From Hymenobacter lapidarius (lineage in GTDB: Bacteria > Bacteroidota > Bacteroidia > Cytophagales > Hymenobacteraceae): a DNA stretch of 64,000 nucleotides. Within the stretch, counting starts at the first letter, position 1; every line of letters begins with the position of its first letter. The notes under the pieces were generated by a model. The model was not told the origin of the DNA and made no database searches. It saw only the letters and a list, made by a program, of their open reading frames with translations. A program made the translations under genes and the position numbers. Of this stretch, positions 8,751-15,891 are shown one piece after another. Location of the stretch: NCBI RefSeq assembly GCF_001816145.1, contig NZ_MDZB01000164.1, forward strand, positions 1 to 64,000. The letters are read 5' to 3'.

Positions 8751-9254
8751 TTAGTGCTTTTGCTTGTTGAGGGGCAGGCGGCGGGTTTGCTCCACTTTCA
8801 TCTCACCGGCGCCCCCAAAGGGCACGGGCAGCTGAATGAGCACCGGCAGCGGCCGGCCGCGCCGCATGGCGGGCTGCCAGCCGTTCATCAGGGCCACCAC
8901 GCGCAGGGCTTCGGCGTCGCACTCGGGCGAGAGCGGCTTGGCCACCACGGGGTTGGTCACGGTGCCGTCCACGTTCACGGTGGCATTCACGAACACCACG
9001 CCGGAGAGCTGCTTGGCTTTTGCGGCGACCGGGTAGTTGATGTTTTGCAGGAAAAAGAGGCCCAGCGCCTGCTCACCGCCGGGGTACACCGGGGCGCGGT
9101 CGGGGCGATTGGCGGCGGGCCTGGCCTGCACCTGCATTTCGCCCGGCTTGAGCACAATGGTTTTCTGGTCGGTAGCCGCGGGCGCGGGTTGCTGCGCAAA
9201 TGCCGCCGGGGAGGCCACCAGGGCCACTAAAAGCGAGAAAAAAGGTTTGTTCAT
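8751..9254 (-). CDS. TonB C-terminal domain protein without a membrane anchor
   Basis: A 167-residue protein with a cleavable-looking signal peptide (PAAFAQQ) instead of the N-terminal transmembrane helix of a true TonB. The TonB-C fold spans about residues 55-150: YPGGEQALGLFFLQNINYP, GVVFVNATVNVDGTVTNP and CDAEALRVVALMNGWQPA. Bacteroidota encode many such periplasmic TonB-C proteins, whose role is unclear because they lack the Pro-rich spacer needed to reach the outer membrane. A larger relative lies at 48745-49773. Confidence 0.82.
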   Translation of the reverse strand: MNKPFFSLLVALVASPAAFAQQPAPAATDQKTIVLKPGEMQVQARPAANRPDRAPVYPGGEQALGLFFLQNINYPVAAKAKQLSGVVFVNATVNVDGTVTNPVVAKPLSPECDAEALRVVALMNGWQPAMRRGRPLPVLIQLPVPFGGAGEMKVEQTRRLPLNKQKH

Positions 9255-9331
9255 AGCGGGGATAGGATGGGGGCTGCCTTTGTGAGGTAGACGAGCCCGC
9301 CGGTATAATATTTCGACAGTCCGATAAATAG

Positions 9332-10834
9332 CTAAACCGCCGCCTGGGGCAACGGGTTCACATCGGCGGGCCGCGAAATGGCCAGCAGGCCCAGGTACAC
9401 CAGCGCGCCGTTGAGCAGCAGGATTTCAAAACCGAACTTGTAGCCGTTCAGCCATTCCACGGAGTGCGACACAATGAGCCAGGTCAGGAGCACGGCCGTG
9501 ACGCAGGTGGGCAGCACAAACCGGTCGCGTAGGTTGCGTTTGGTGAGAATGCCGAAGGCAAAAAGCCCCAGCAGCGGCCCGTAGGTAAAGCCCGCCGCCT
9601 TGTAAACCGCATCAATCAGACTCTGGTTATTGTACACCCTGAAAATCAAGATGATAACAATCAGCACCACCGACCAACCCAGGTGCGTGAGCTGGCGCAG
9701 CGTGGTCTGCCGGCTTTCCGGGTACTGCTGAATGTTCAGGAAATCGACGCAGAACGACGTAGTGAGCGAGGTCAGGGCCGAGTCAGCCGAGGCGTACGTC
9801 ACGGCGATAATGCCCAGAATGAAGATGACGCCCGCCACCAGCGAAAACTGCGTGGTGGCCAGGAACGGGAATACCTTGTCTGTATTCAGCGAGCCGTTCA
9901 GGTTCAGCAGCTGTGGCAGCTGCTCCAGCTGCAGGCCGCGGGCCGCCGCGTATTGGTACATGAGCACGCCCAGCGTAAGGAACATGATGTTGACGCCCAC
10001 AATCACGGGCGTGAACCAGAACAGGTTTTTCTGGGCCTCGCCCAGGCTGCGGCAGCTCAGGTTTTTCTGCATCAGGTCCTGGTCGAGCCCGGTCATTACG
10101 ATGGTGATGAACATGCCGGAGGCAAACTGCTTCCAGAAGAACTTATCGTCCCGAAAATCCGAGAAATACACCTGCGACATGGGGCTGTCCAGCACCGAAG
10201 ATACCAGCTGCTTGAATCCGTAGTTGAGCTCATCGGCCATGAAGTAGATGCTCAGGCCCACGCAGCTCAGCATGGCCAGCGTCTGGAAGGTATCGGTCCA
10301 GAGAATGGTTTTCAGGCCGCCCTTAAAGGTGTAGAGGTAGATGAACATGATGCTGACCACCACCGTCACGGAAAACGGCACGCCCATGGCATCAAACACG
10401 GCCAGCTGCAACACGCCCGCCACCAGGTACAGCCGCAGGGCCGAGCCCAACGACCGGGAAATCAGAAAGAACAGCGCCCCGGTTTTGTAGCTCCAGTAGC
10501 CAAACCGCTGCTCCAGATACGTATAGATGGACACCAGCCGCAGCCGGTAGTACAGCGGCATCAGCACGGTGCCAATGACCACGTAGCCGGCCACAAAGCC
10601 CATGGCCACCGCCAGGTAGCTCCAGCTTTTGCCGTACACGTTGCCCGGCACCGATATAAACGTTACCCCCGAGAGGGAGGTGCCAATCATGGCAAACGCC
10701 ACCATGTACCACGGCGAGTTGCGGTTCGCTACAAAGAAACTTTCGCTCGTGGCCCCCCGCGAGGTGAGAAGGGCAATGACGATGAGAACAGCAAAATAGC
10801 CTCCAACGAGGCTTAATACGAGAGTAGGTGACAT
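9332..10834 (-). CDS. Sodium:solute symporter (SSS family)
   Basis: A 500-residue membrane protein with about 13 hydrophobic helices. SSS-family features include the early helix with AFAMIGTSLSGVTFISVPG, the segment GTVLMPLYYRLRLVSIYTYLEQRFG and FTYGPLLGLFAFGIL near the C-terminus. It should use the sodium gradient to import a small solute; candidates in the family include sugars, amino acids, pantothenate and sialic acid. A promoter-like TAGCTTTG lies about 70 nt upstream and a palindromic repeat sits between promoter and start codon. Confidence 0.9.
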   Translation of the reverse strand: MSPTLVLSLVGGYFAVLIVIALLTSRGATSESFFVANRNSPWYMVAFAMIGTSLSGVTFISVPGNVYGKSWSYLAVAMGFVAGYVVIGTVLMPLYYRLRLVSIYTYLEQRFGYWSYKTGALFFLISRSLGSALRLYLVAGVLQLAVFDAMGVPFSVTVVVSIMFIYLYTFKGGLKTILWTDTFQTLAMLSCVGLSIYFMADELNYGFKQLVSSVLDSPMSQVYFSDFRDDKFFWKQFASGMFITIVMTGLDQDLMQKNLSCRSLGEAQKNLFWFTPVIVGVNIMFLTLGVLMYQYAAARGLQLEQLPQLLNLNGSLNTDKVFPFLATTQFSLVAGVIFILGIIAVTYASADSALTSLTTSFCVDFLNIQQYPESRQTTLRQLTHLGWSVVLIVIILIFRVYNNQSLIDAVYKAAGFTYGPLLGLFAFGILTKRNLRDRFVLPTCVTAVLLTWLIVSHSVEWLNGYKFGFEILLLNGALVYLGLLAISRPADVNPLPQAAV

Positions 10835-10839
10835 TTTTT

Positions 10840-10985
10840 AAGCTGTTAGCCAATGGCTATTAGCTGTTAGCTTTTAGTAGCAACAGCGCAACAGGAAGCC
10901 GCAAAGCTAACAGGTAGCAGCGTGGGCGCCAGCAGTGTGCTACTGCTCAATGCTACGTTACCTACTACAAAAAGCTAACTGCCAA
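10840..10985. repeat. Palindromic repeat family B, copy 1
   Basis: It contains AGCTGTTAGC twice (from 10841 and 10862) and the opposing AAAAAGCTAACTGCC near 10970-10984. It shares the core GTTAGCTTTTAG with copies at 25705-25802, 26432-26526 and 44455-44562. It begins about five nt upstream of the symporter start codon. Confidence 0.6.
10901..10908 (-). promoter_or_regulatory. TAnnTTTG promoter box for the symporter
   Basis: TAGCTTTG on the minus strand matches the Bacteroidota -7 element. It would start transcription near 10895 and give a leader of about 60 nt that includes repeat B1. No upstream -33 box was checked in detail. Confidence 0.4.
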
Positions 10986-10992
10986 AAGAAAC

Positions 10993-12012
10993 CTACTCCC
11001 ATTCCTGCCAGCGCATGACCTCGCCCACGGCGGGCGCGTGCAGCTCGCCGCGCAGCATGCCGCTGGCCGCGATGTCGGTGAGCTGCCGGAGCGGCTCGGA
11101 AGCGGGCTCGTCCGATAAGTCAAACGTGCCGTAGTGCATGGGCACCACGTGGCCGGCCCGCAGCACATTGGCGGCCTTTGCGGCTTCGTGCGGGTTCACG
11201 TGGCTCTGGGCCATCATGTAGGCCGGTTTGTAGGCGCCAATGGGCATGAGCACGGTATCGATGGGGCCAAACAGCTTTTCAATGGCCTCAAAATGGTCGC
11301 CGTAAGCCGTGTCGCCCGCAAAGTACAGGAGCTTGTCGGCGGGGCGGTCCCGAATCAGGAAGCTGCCCCACAGCACGCGGTTCACATCGGCCAGGCTTCG
11401 GCGGTGCCAGTGGGCGGCGGGCAGGTAATAAATATCCAGCGGCGAATCGGGGCCCAGGTCGTACTGCTGCCACCAGCTGGCTTCCTGCACCGCAATGCCC
11501 GGTGCCATGTCGCGCAGCAGCCCGGCCATGCGCAGGGACGAGAGCACCTGCATTTGCGGGTTCTGCGCGGCCAGCAGGCGCATGGTTTTTTCATCCAGGT
11601 GGTCGCGGTGCCCGTGCGAGAGCAGCAGGTAATCGATGCCGCGCACCGCTTTGGGCCGGCAGGGCAGGGCGTGGCGGTGCCGCAGCCCCAGCGAGTCGAA
11701 CAGCACCGGGTCGAAGAGCAGCGTGACGCCCGCCACACGCAGCAGGAAACTGGCATGGCCCAGCCACACCAGCAGGTCCTCGGTAGCCGAAAAAGCGGCG
11801 TCGCACTCCACCACGGCCGGCACCCAGGTGTCGGCCTTCTTCTCCGCTTTCTGCGGGTTGGTCGAAAGCTGCCACTTCAACAGCGCGGAAAGTGCGGGTT
11901 CGAACAGCTCTTCGCCGTTGGCAAATTCGTTGCCGAATACCTTATTGCCGGGGTAGCCGGCGCGCACCGTGGGCAGCTGCTCGTTGCGGAGGTAAGAAAT
12001 GCGTTTGGCCAT
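10993..12012 (-). CDS. Metallo-beta-lactamase-fold hydrolase (UlaG/NAPE-PLD-like)
   Basis: A 339-residue protein of the MBL superfamily. The metal-binding motif is SHGHRDHLD, preceded by VWLGHASFLLRVAGVTLLFDPVL and followed by FAGDTAYGDHF and the late histidine in VPMHYGTFD. This arrangement is that of NAPE-PLD-like phospholipase and UlaG-like lactonase relatives; the substrate is unknown. The start at 12012 (MAKRISYLRN) is preferred because the upstream in-frame extension reads through a terminator hairpin. A paralogous gene lies at 39132-40253. Confidence 0.87.
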   Translation of the reverse strand: MAKRISYLRNEQLPTVRAGYPGNKVFGNEFANGEELFEPALSALLKWQLSTNPQKAEKKADTWVPAVVECDAAFSATEDLLVWLGHASFLLRVAGVTLLFDPVLFDSLGLRHRHALPCRPKAVRGIDYLLLSHGHRDHLDEKTMRLLAAQNPQMQVLSSLRMAGLLRDMAPGIAVQEASWWQQYDLGPDSPLDIYYLPAAHWHRRSLADVNRVLWGSFLIRDRPADKLLYFAGDTAYGDHFEAIEKLFGPIDTVLMPIGAYKPAYMMAQSHVNPHEAAKAANVLRAGHVVPMHYGTFDLSDEPASEPLRQLTDIAASGMLRGELHAPAVGEVMRWQEWE

Positions 12013-12031
12013 CTTCTGACAAGGATAAAAA

Positions 12032-12062
12032 AACGCCCGGCTACGCGAGGTAATCGGGCGTT
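12032..12062 (-). terminator. Rho-independent terminator of the M61 peptidase gene
   Basis: AACGCCCG (12032-12039) pairs with CGGGCGTT (12055-12062). On the minus strand the stem ends in a run of seven T. It lies about 40 nt downstream of the M61 stop. Confidence 0.7.
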
Positions 12063-12101
12063 GTACCATTTACTGGGGAAACGAAACCAAGACGCTGCGC
12101 T

Positions 12102-13970
12102 TTAGTTCGAGGCCTGGCTGGCCAGCCAGGCTTCCCGCAGCGCCTTTTGAGCGGGCGTGGATGCTGTCTTTCCTGCTTCTTCCACCGGTTTCACCTGCCC
12201 GTTGGGGTCTTCATCCAGAATGAGCTGCGTGATTCTTTCCTCGCCGCTGCGGGTTTTCACCTTCACAAAAACCGCGTCGCTGGGCTTGTGCTTGCGCAGC
12301 ACGCCTTCCAGGTCGGCCGCGCTTTTCAGCTCTTTTCCATCCAGCATCACCAGCTGGTCGCCCCGGTCAATACCGGCTTTGTAGAGGCCCGAGCCGGTCT
12401 GGGTGTTCGCCGCCACCAGGCAGTGCCCTTCGCCGTCGAACTCCAGCTGGCGCTGCAGGGCCGTGCCCAGCACCCGCGCCGGAACCACCGCCAGGCCGGC
12501 CGCCAGCAGGCTTTCGGCGAAGCGCGGCTGCTCGCGGCCGTACACGTGCTGCCGGAAAAACCGGTTGGCAAACGCCGTGTCCTTGCTCACTTCGCCCAGC
12601 ACGCGCTGCAGGTCCTTCACCGTGTAGGGGTTGGTGGGCGTGTAGGCCTTTTGCTTCTGGCCGTACTGCTGCCACACGGCCTGCATAAATTTGTCCAGGG
12701 TGGTGCGGTGGCTGTGCCGCAACTCCAGGTCGAGCACCAGCGCAATGCCCGCGCCCTGGTCGTAGTACGACAGGTAGGTGTTGGCCGCGTTGAGCGGGGC
12801 TATGCTGGTGCCGGCATCCATAAACGCCGCCTGCCGGCTCATCTCAATGGGGGAGGCGTAGCGGGCGCCGGGACTGTTCTGCCGCAGGTTCACCCACCTG
12901 GCAATATCTTCCAGAAATTCGCTGTCCTTGAGTAAGTTGGCCCGGCGCATGGCCAACCGGCCATAGTACTGCGTGAAGCCTTCGGCAAACCACAGGGCGT
13001 CGCTCATATTGGCGCGCTGGAAATCGAAGGGCTCCAGGTCGCGCGGGCGCAGGCGCTCCACGTTCCAGGCATGGAAAAATTCGTGCGATACCGTGCCCAG
13101 GTTGCGCGTGCCGGCTGCTTCGGTTAGCGGGCGGGGGCTGGTCACCGAGGTCGAGTTGCGGTGCTCCATGCCGTCGCTGGTGGCCTGGGGCAGGTAGTTG
13201 GCAACAAACGTGTAGCGTCCAAAGTCAAACGTTGGCAGCTCGCCAAAAATGGCTTTCTGCTCCTTCACTACCTGCTGCACCTTCTTGGCATACGCATCCA
13301 CCTCGGCCACCGGGCCCGCATAGAGCGTGGCCAGCTCAATGGTCTGGTCGCCTTCCAGCCAGCTGCGCACCTGCTGCGCGCCCAACGACACCGGACTGTC
13401 CATCAGGTACTGCAGGTTGGGCGCCGTGAAGGTATTTTTATCGGCCCCGGGGCGCAGCTGCGTGGCTACTTTCCAGGTGGGCGGCAATTCAAATTTCACC
13501 TCCGCCGGCCGGCCTTCCAGGCCCGTGGCGTAGCACAGTGTCGCGGGAATGTTCAGATGGGCGTGTTGCTGGTCGATGCCCGCGTAGGTACCGTCGGTGC
13601 GGTCGCCGTACAGCGTGTAGCTAAATACCACGGTGCCGTCGGCGCCCGGCGTCACGTCCCAGCCGTAAGGGTCGGGGCGGTTCAGCGGCAGCGGGTGGTT
13701 GCTGCCATCAGTAGCCGCCACGTAATACACAAACTTCGCAAACTCGTGCAGGGCGTAGCGCCCTGGCGAGCTGCGCGCCATGCGCACGCGCAGCGGCCCC
13801 TTGGGCAGGCCCGAAAACGTTGCGGTCACCTTCGCTTCGTGGTGCACCGCGTTGGGAAACGACAACGCGTAGCGCACCGCCGGGCCGGTATCAGGCTTGG
13901 CCTGTGCCTGCGCCTCGCTTGCTCCACCCGCCAGGGTTAATAGAAGGGCGGCTGTAATGGTGAATTTCAT
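12102..13970 (-). CDS. M61-family peptidase with C-terminal PDZ domain
   Basis: A 622-residue exported metallopeptidase of the glycyl aminopeptidase family. A signal peptide ends near SEAQAQA. The zinc motif HEFFHAWNVERLRP begins around residue 295, with the downstream glutamate in WFAEGFTQYYG. A PDZ-like segment (YKAGIDRGDQLVMLDGKEL) lies at about residues 545-600. M61 enzymes trim peptides with N-terminal Gly or Ala; the physiological role in Bacteroidota is unknown. The start at 13970 gives the signal peptide directly; longer in-frame extensions are compositionally unlike protein. It ends with a terminator at 12062. Confidence 0.9.
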   Translation of the reverse strand: MKFTITAALLLTLAGGASEAQAQAKPDTGPAVRYALSFPNAVHHEAKVTATFSGLPKGPLRVRMARSSPGRYALHEFAKFVYYVAATDGSNHPLPLNRPDPYGWDVTPGADGTVVFSYTLYGDRTDGTYAGIDQQHAHLNIPATLCYATGLEGRPAEVKFELPPTWKVATQLRPGADKNTFTAPNLQYLMDSPVSLGAQQVRSWLEGDQTIELATLYAGPVAEVDAYAKKVQQVVKEQKAIFGELPTFDFGRYTFVANYLPQATSDGMEHRNSTSVTSPRPLTEAAGTRNLGTVSHEFFHAWNVERLRPRDLEPFDFQRANMSDALWFAEGFTQYYGRLAMRRANLLKDSEFLEDIARWVNLRQNSPGARYASPIEMSRQAAFMDAGTSIAPLNAANTYLSYYDQGAGIALVLDLELRHSHRTTLDKFMQAVWQQYGQKQKAYTPTNPYTVKDLQRVLGEVSKDTAFANRFFRQHVYGREQPRFAESLLAAGLAVVPARVLGTALQRQLEFDGEGHCLVAANTQTGSGLYKAGIDRGDQLVMLDGKELKSAADLEGVLRKHKPSDAVFVKVKTRSGEERITQLILDEDPNGQVKPVEEAGKTASTPAQKALREAWLASQASN

Positions 13971-14062
13971 AGCGAATGAGGATGATAAGCCCAAAATAAA
14001 GGGGCCAGTGGAATGAATGAGGCCGTACAAAGTTGCGGAAAAATCACAGTACCGCCGCCCCG

Positions 14063-14746
14063 CTACGCCTCGGTAAACACGGTGGCCTCCATGCCTCCTC
14101 CATAAAATACCGTGGTGCGCTTCGGGCGGAGTCCGAGGCGCGCCAGCGCCGGGTGCAGGTCCGGCAGTTCGCGGGCCCGCAGGCCGGTGGTGAGGCGGAA
14201 AAAGGCGTACATCAGCCGAAGCAGCACCCAGCGCCAGCCCCGGTGGGCGGGGCGGAAGTCGGCCAGGAGCCACACTGCCCCGGGCCGCATGGCCGCCCGC
14301 AGCCGCGCCAGGGCCTGCGTAATTTCGCTGGCGGAAATGCAGTCCAGCACAAAAAAGGTGACCAGTGCCTCAAACCTTTCGTGGGGCTGCAGCATGGCCT
14401 GCGTGCCGTGCCGGAACTCCACCTGGGCGGCTGCCTGCGGCATCTCGCGGTGCAGCCGGGCCTGGGCACGGGCCAGCATCCTGGTCGAGGCCTCCAGGTA
14501 CAGGACCGTGGCTTCGGGGCGCAGCTGCAGCACCTCGTTGAGCACCCAGCCCGTGCCGCCGCCCAGCACCAGCACCCGGGGTGCCCCCGCGGGCAGGCCC
14601 GCCAGCGCGGCCCGCTGGGCCTTTTTCAGCGCGGGGCCAAACACCAGCCCGGCCATGGCGTCGTAGCACCAGGCTACGGCATCAAAACCCGTGGGCAGTT
14701 GGGACGACGGTGGCAGGTGGGAGGTGCCGGCAGCAGGGTTGGGCAT
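14063..14746 (-). CDS. Class I SAM-dependent methyltransferase
   Basis: A 227-residue protein with a Rossmann methyltransferase core. Motif I is VLVLGGGTGWVL at about residue 55. Motif II acidic end is VLYLEASTRML, with a later VTFFVLDCIS strand. The substrate is unknown. The ATG at 14746 is chosen; upstream in-frame sequence runs into the poly-T hairpin near 14850 on this strand. It lies 92 nt upstream of the M61 start on the same strand, so the two could be co-transcribed. Confidence 0.83.
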   Translation of the reverse strand: MPNPAAGTSHLPPSSQLPTGFDAVAWCYDAMAGLVFGPALKKAQRAALAGLPAGAPRVLVLGGGTGWVLNEVLQLRPEATVLYLEASTRMLARAQARLHREMPQAAAQVEFRHGTQAMLQPHERFEALVTFFVLDCISASEITQALARLRAAMRPGAVWLLADFRPAHRGWRWVLLRLMYAFFRLTTGLRARELPDLHPALARLGLRPKRTTVFYGGGMEATVFTEA

Positions 14747-14840
14747 GCAAAAAACAGAAACAGTCAAGAAACTATGCGCAAGCAAGTAACTGAGAAACAA
14801 TCCCCGATGCCCTTGGAGCAGCACAAAACACGAAAAAAAA

Positions 14841-14859
14841 GCGGCGTGTGTTGCGCCGC
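14841..14859 (-). terminator. Hairpin with T-run on the minus strand
   Basis: GCGGCG (14841-14846) pairs with CGCCGC (14854-14859). A run of eight A precedes it on the plus strand, so it reads as a terminator on the minus strand. No minus-strand gene ends nearby. It may block antisense transcription or simply lie upstream of the methyltransferase. Confidence 0.4.
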
Positions 14860-14874
14860 TGCGAAATAGGGCCG

Positions 14875-14882
14875 TATCTTTG
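14875..14882 (+). promoter_or_regulatory. TAnnTTTG promoter of tRNA-Leu
   Basis: TATCTTTG matches the Bacteroidota -7 box exactly. A TTG at 14851-14853 lies 21 nt upstream, close to the spacing expected for the -33 element. Transcription would begin near 14888, about 50 nt before the mature tRNA. Confidence 0.65.
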
Positions 14883-14938
14883 TGTCATCAAAAGGTCGCA
14901 TTTTTCTAACGGAAAGAGCGGCTTTTTGTCCACTGCAT

Positions 14939-15020
14939 GCGCTTGTGGCGAAATTGGTAGACGCGCTGTCTTCAGGCGGCAGTTCCGCAAGGTGTGGGAG
15001 TTCGAGTCTCCCCGAGCGCA
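14939..15020 (+). tRNA. tRNA-Leu (anticodon CAG)
   Basis: An 82-nt class II tRNA. Acceptor GCGCTTG (14939-14945) pairs with CGAGCGC (15013-15019), with A at 15020 as discriminator. The anticodon stem CTGTC/GGCAG encloses the loop TTCAGGC, giving anticodon CAG, which reads CUG codons. A variable arm follows, then the T arm GGGAG-TTCGAGT-CTCCC. CCA is not encoded. CTG is very frequent in the neighbouring genes, which fits. Confidence 0.95.
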
Positions 15021-15032
15021 CGTTTCTGAAAA

Positions 15033-15059
15033 AGCCAGCCCATTTGGGCTGGCTTTTTT
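15033..15059 (+). terminator. Terminator of tRNA-Leu
   Basis: A perfect nine-bp stem, 15033-15041 with 15046-15054, has an ATTT loop and continues into six T. It begins 13 nt after the tRNA 3' end. Confidence 0.85.
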
Positions 15060-15121
15060 CGTTTTGCGTATTTGGGCTATAACCCCGCAGCCGCGCCCCT
15101 GTTGGCTCACCCCAAGTGCCT

Positions 15122-15814
15122 ATGAACCGCTTCACGTCCCGCTTACTAACGCTCATTGGCCTGCTCACGGCCGAAGTGGTGCTCGGCGCTGTGCTATTTG
15201 TGGCAGGATTTGCCCTGTTTTTCTACATGAGCCGGGTGGTGTTTGTGCACCACTCCATGGCCCTCGACGATTGGGCGGGGGGGCTAATGGACGAGCTGCG
15301 GTACCGGTTTCCCGACCTCACCGGCCCGATGCGGTTCGTTACCTTTTTTGCGGCCCTGCCCTTTTTGTTGCCGGTAGGCATTGCGGTGCCGGTGTTGCTG
15401 CACCGCGCCGGCCACACCCGCGAAGCCTGGCACCTGGTGCTGGCCATGCTCGGCGGCATCATCCTCAACCAGCTCCTGAAGACGTATTTCAACCGGCCGC
15501 GGCCCAGCAATGCCCTGCTGCAAACCCTGGGCCTGAGCTTTCCCAGCGGCCACGCCATGCTGGCCGTTACGTTCTACGGCTGCCTGGCTTGGCTGCTGGC
15601 CCGGCACTTTGGGCGGCCGGGATGGGTGGTGCCGCTGCTGCTGTGGACCCTGCTTATCGGGCTCACGCGCGTGTATCTGCACGCCCACTACGCCACCGAC
15701 GTGCTGGCGGGCTTTGCCGGCGGAGCCGCCTGGCTCGTGGCCTGTCGCCTTGGCATCCGGCTTTTCTGGAAAGAAGAAAAAGAGGTGATGGGGGCCGATA
15801 CCCTGTCGGAATAA
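15122..15814 (+). CDS. PAP2-family membrane phosphatase
   Basis: A 230-residue membrane protein with the PAP2 signatures KTYFNRPRP, SFPSGHAMLAV and RVYLHAHYATDVLAG, in that order. The first hydrophobic helix is at about residues 8-35. It probably dephosphorylates a lipid phosphate or undecaprenyl pyrophosphate at the outer face of the inner membrane. It is only distantly similar to the PAP2 protein at 1741-2418. The ATG at 15122 is preferred over a GTG six nt earlier. Confidence 0.88.
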   Translation: MNRFTSRLLTLIGLLTAEVVLGAVLFVAGFALFFYMSRVVFVHHSMALDDWAGGLMDELRYRFPDLTGPMRFVTFFAALPFLLPVGIAVPVLLHRAGHTREAWHLVLAMLGGIILNQLLKTYFNRPRPSNALLQTLGLSFPSGHAMLAVTFYGCLAWLLARHFGRPGWVVPLLLWTLLIGLTRVYLHAHYATDVLAGFAGGAAWLVACRLGIRLFWKEEKEVMGADTLSE

Positions 15815-15827
15815 GCCACGCAGCACA

Positions 15828-15866
15828 CGGGGCGATGCCGGGCCGTAGCAGCCCCACATCGCCCCG
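15828..15866. terminator. Hairpin between convergent genes
   Basis: CGGGGCGATG (15828-15837) pairs perfectly with CATCGCCCCG (15857-15866), followed by TTTC. It separates the PAP2 gene from the GAF gene on the other strand. The T-run is weak, so termination efficiency is uncertain. Confidence 0.5.
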
Positions 15867-15891
15867 TTTCTGGTTCCGTAGTTGCTTGCCG

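Noticed and set aside
12102..15116. A mobile island around tRNA-Leu
   Set aside because: tRNA genes are common integration sites, but no integrase, direct repeat of the tRNA 3' end or composition change is visible here.
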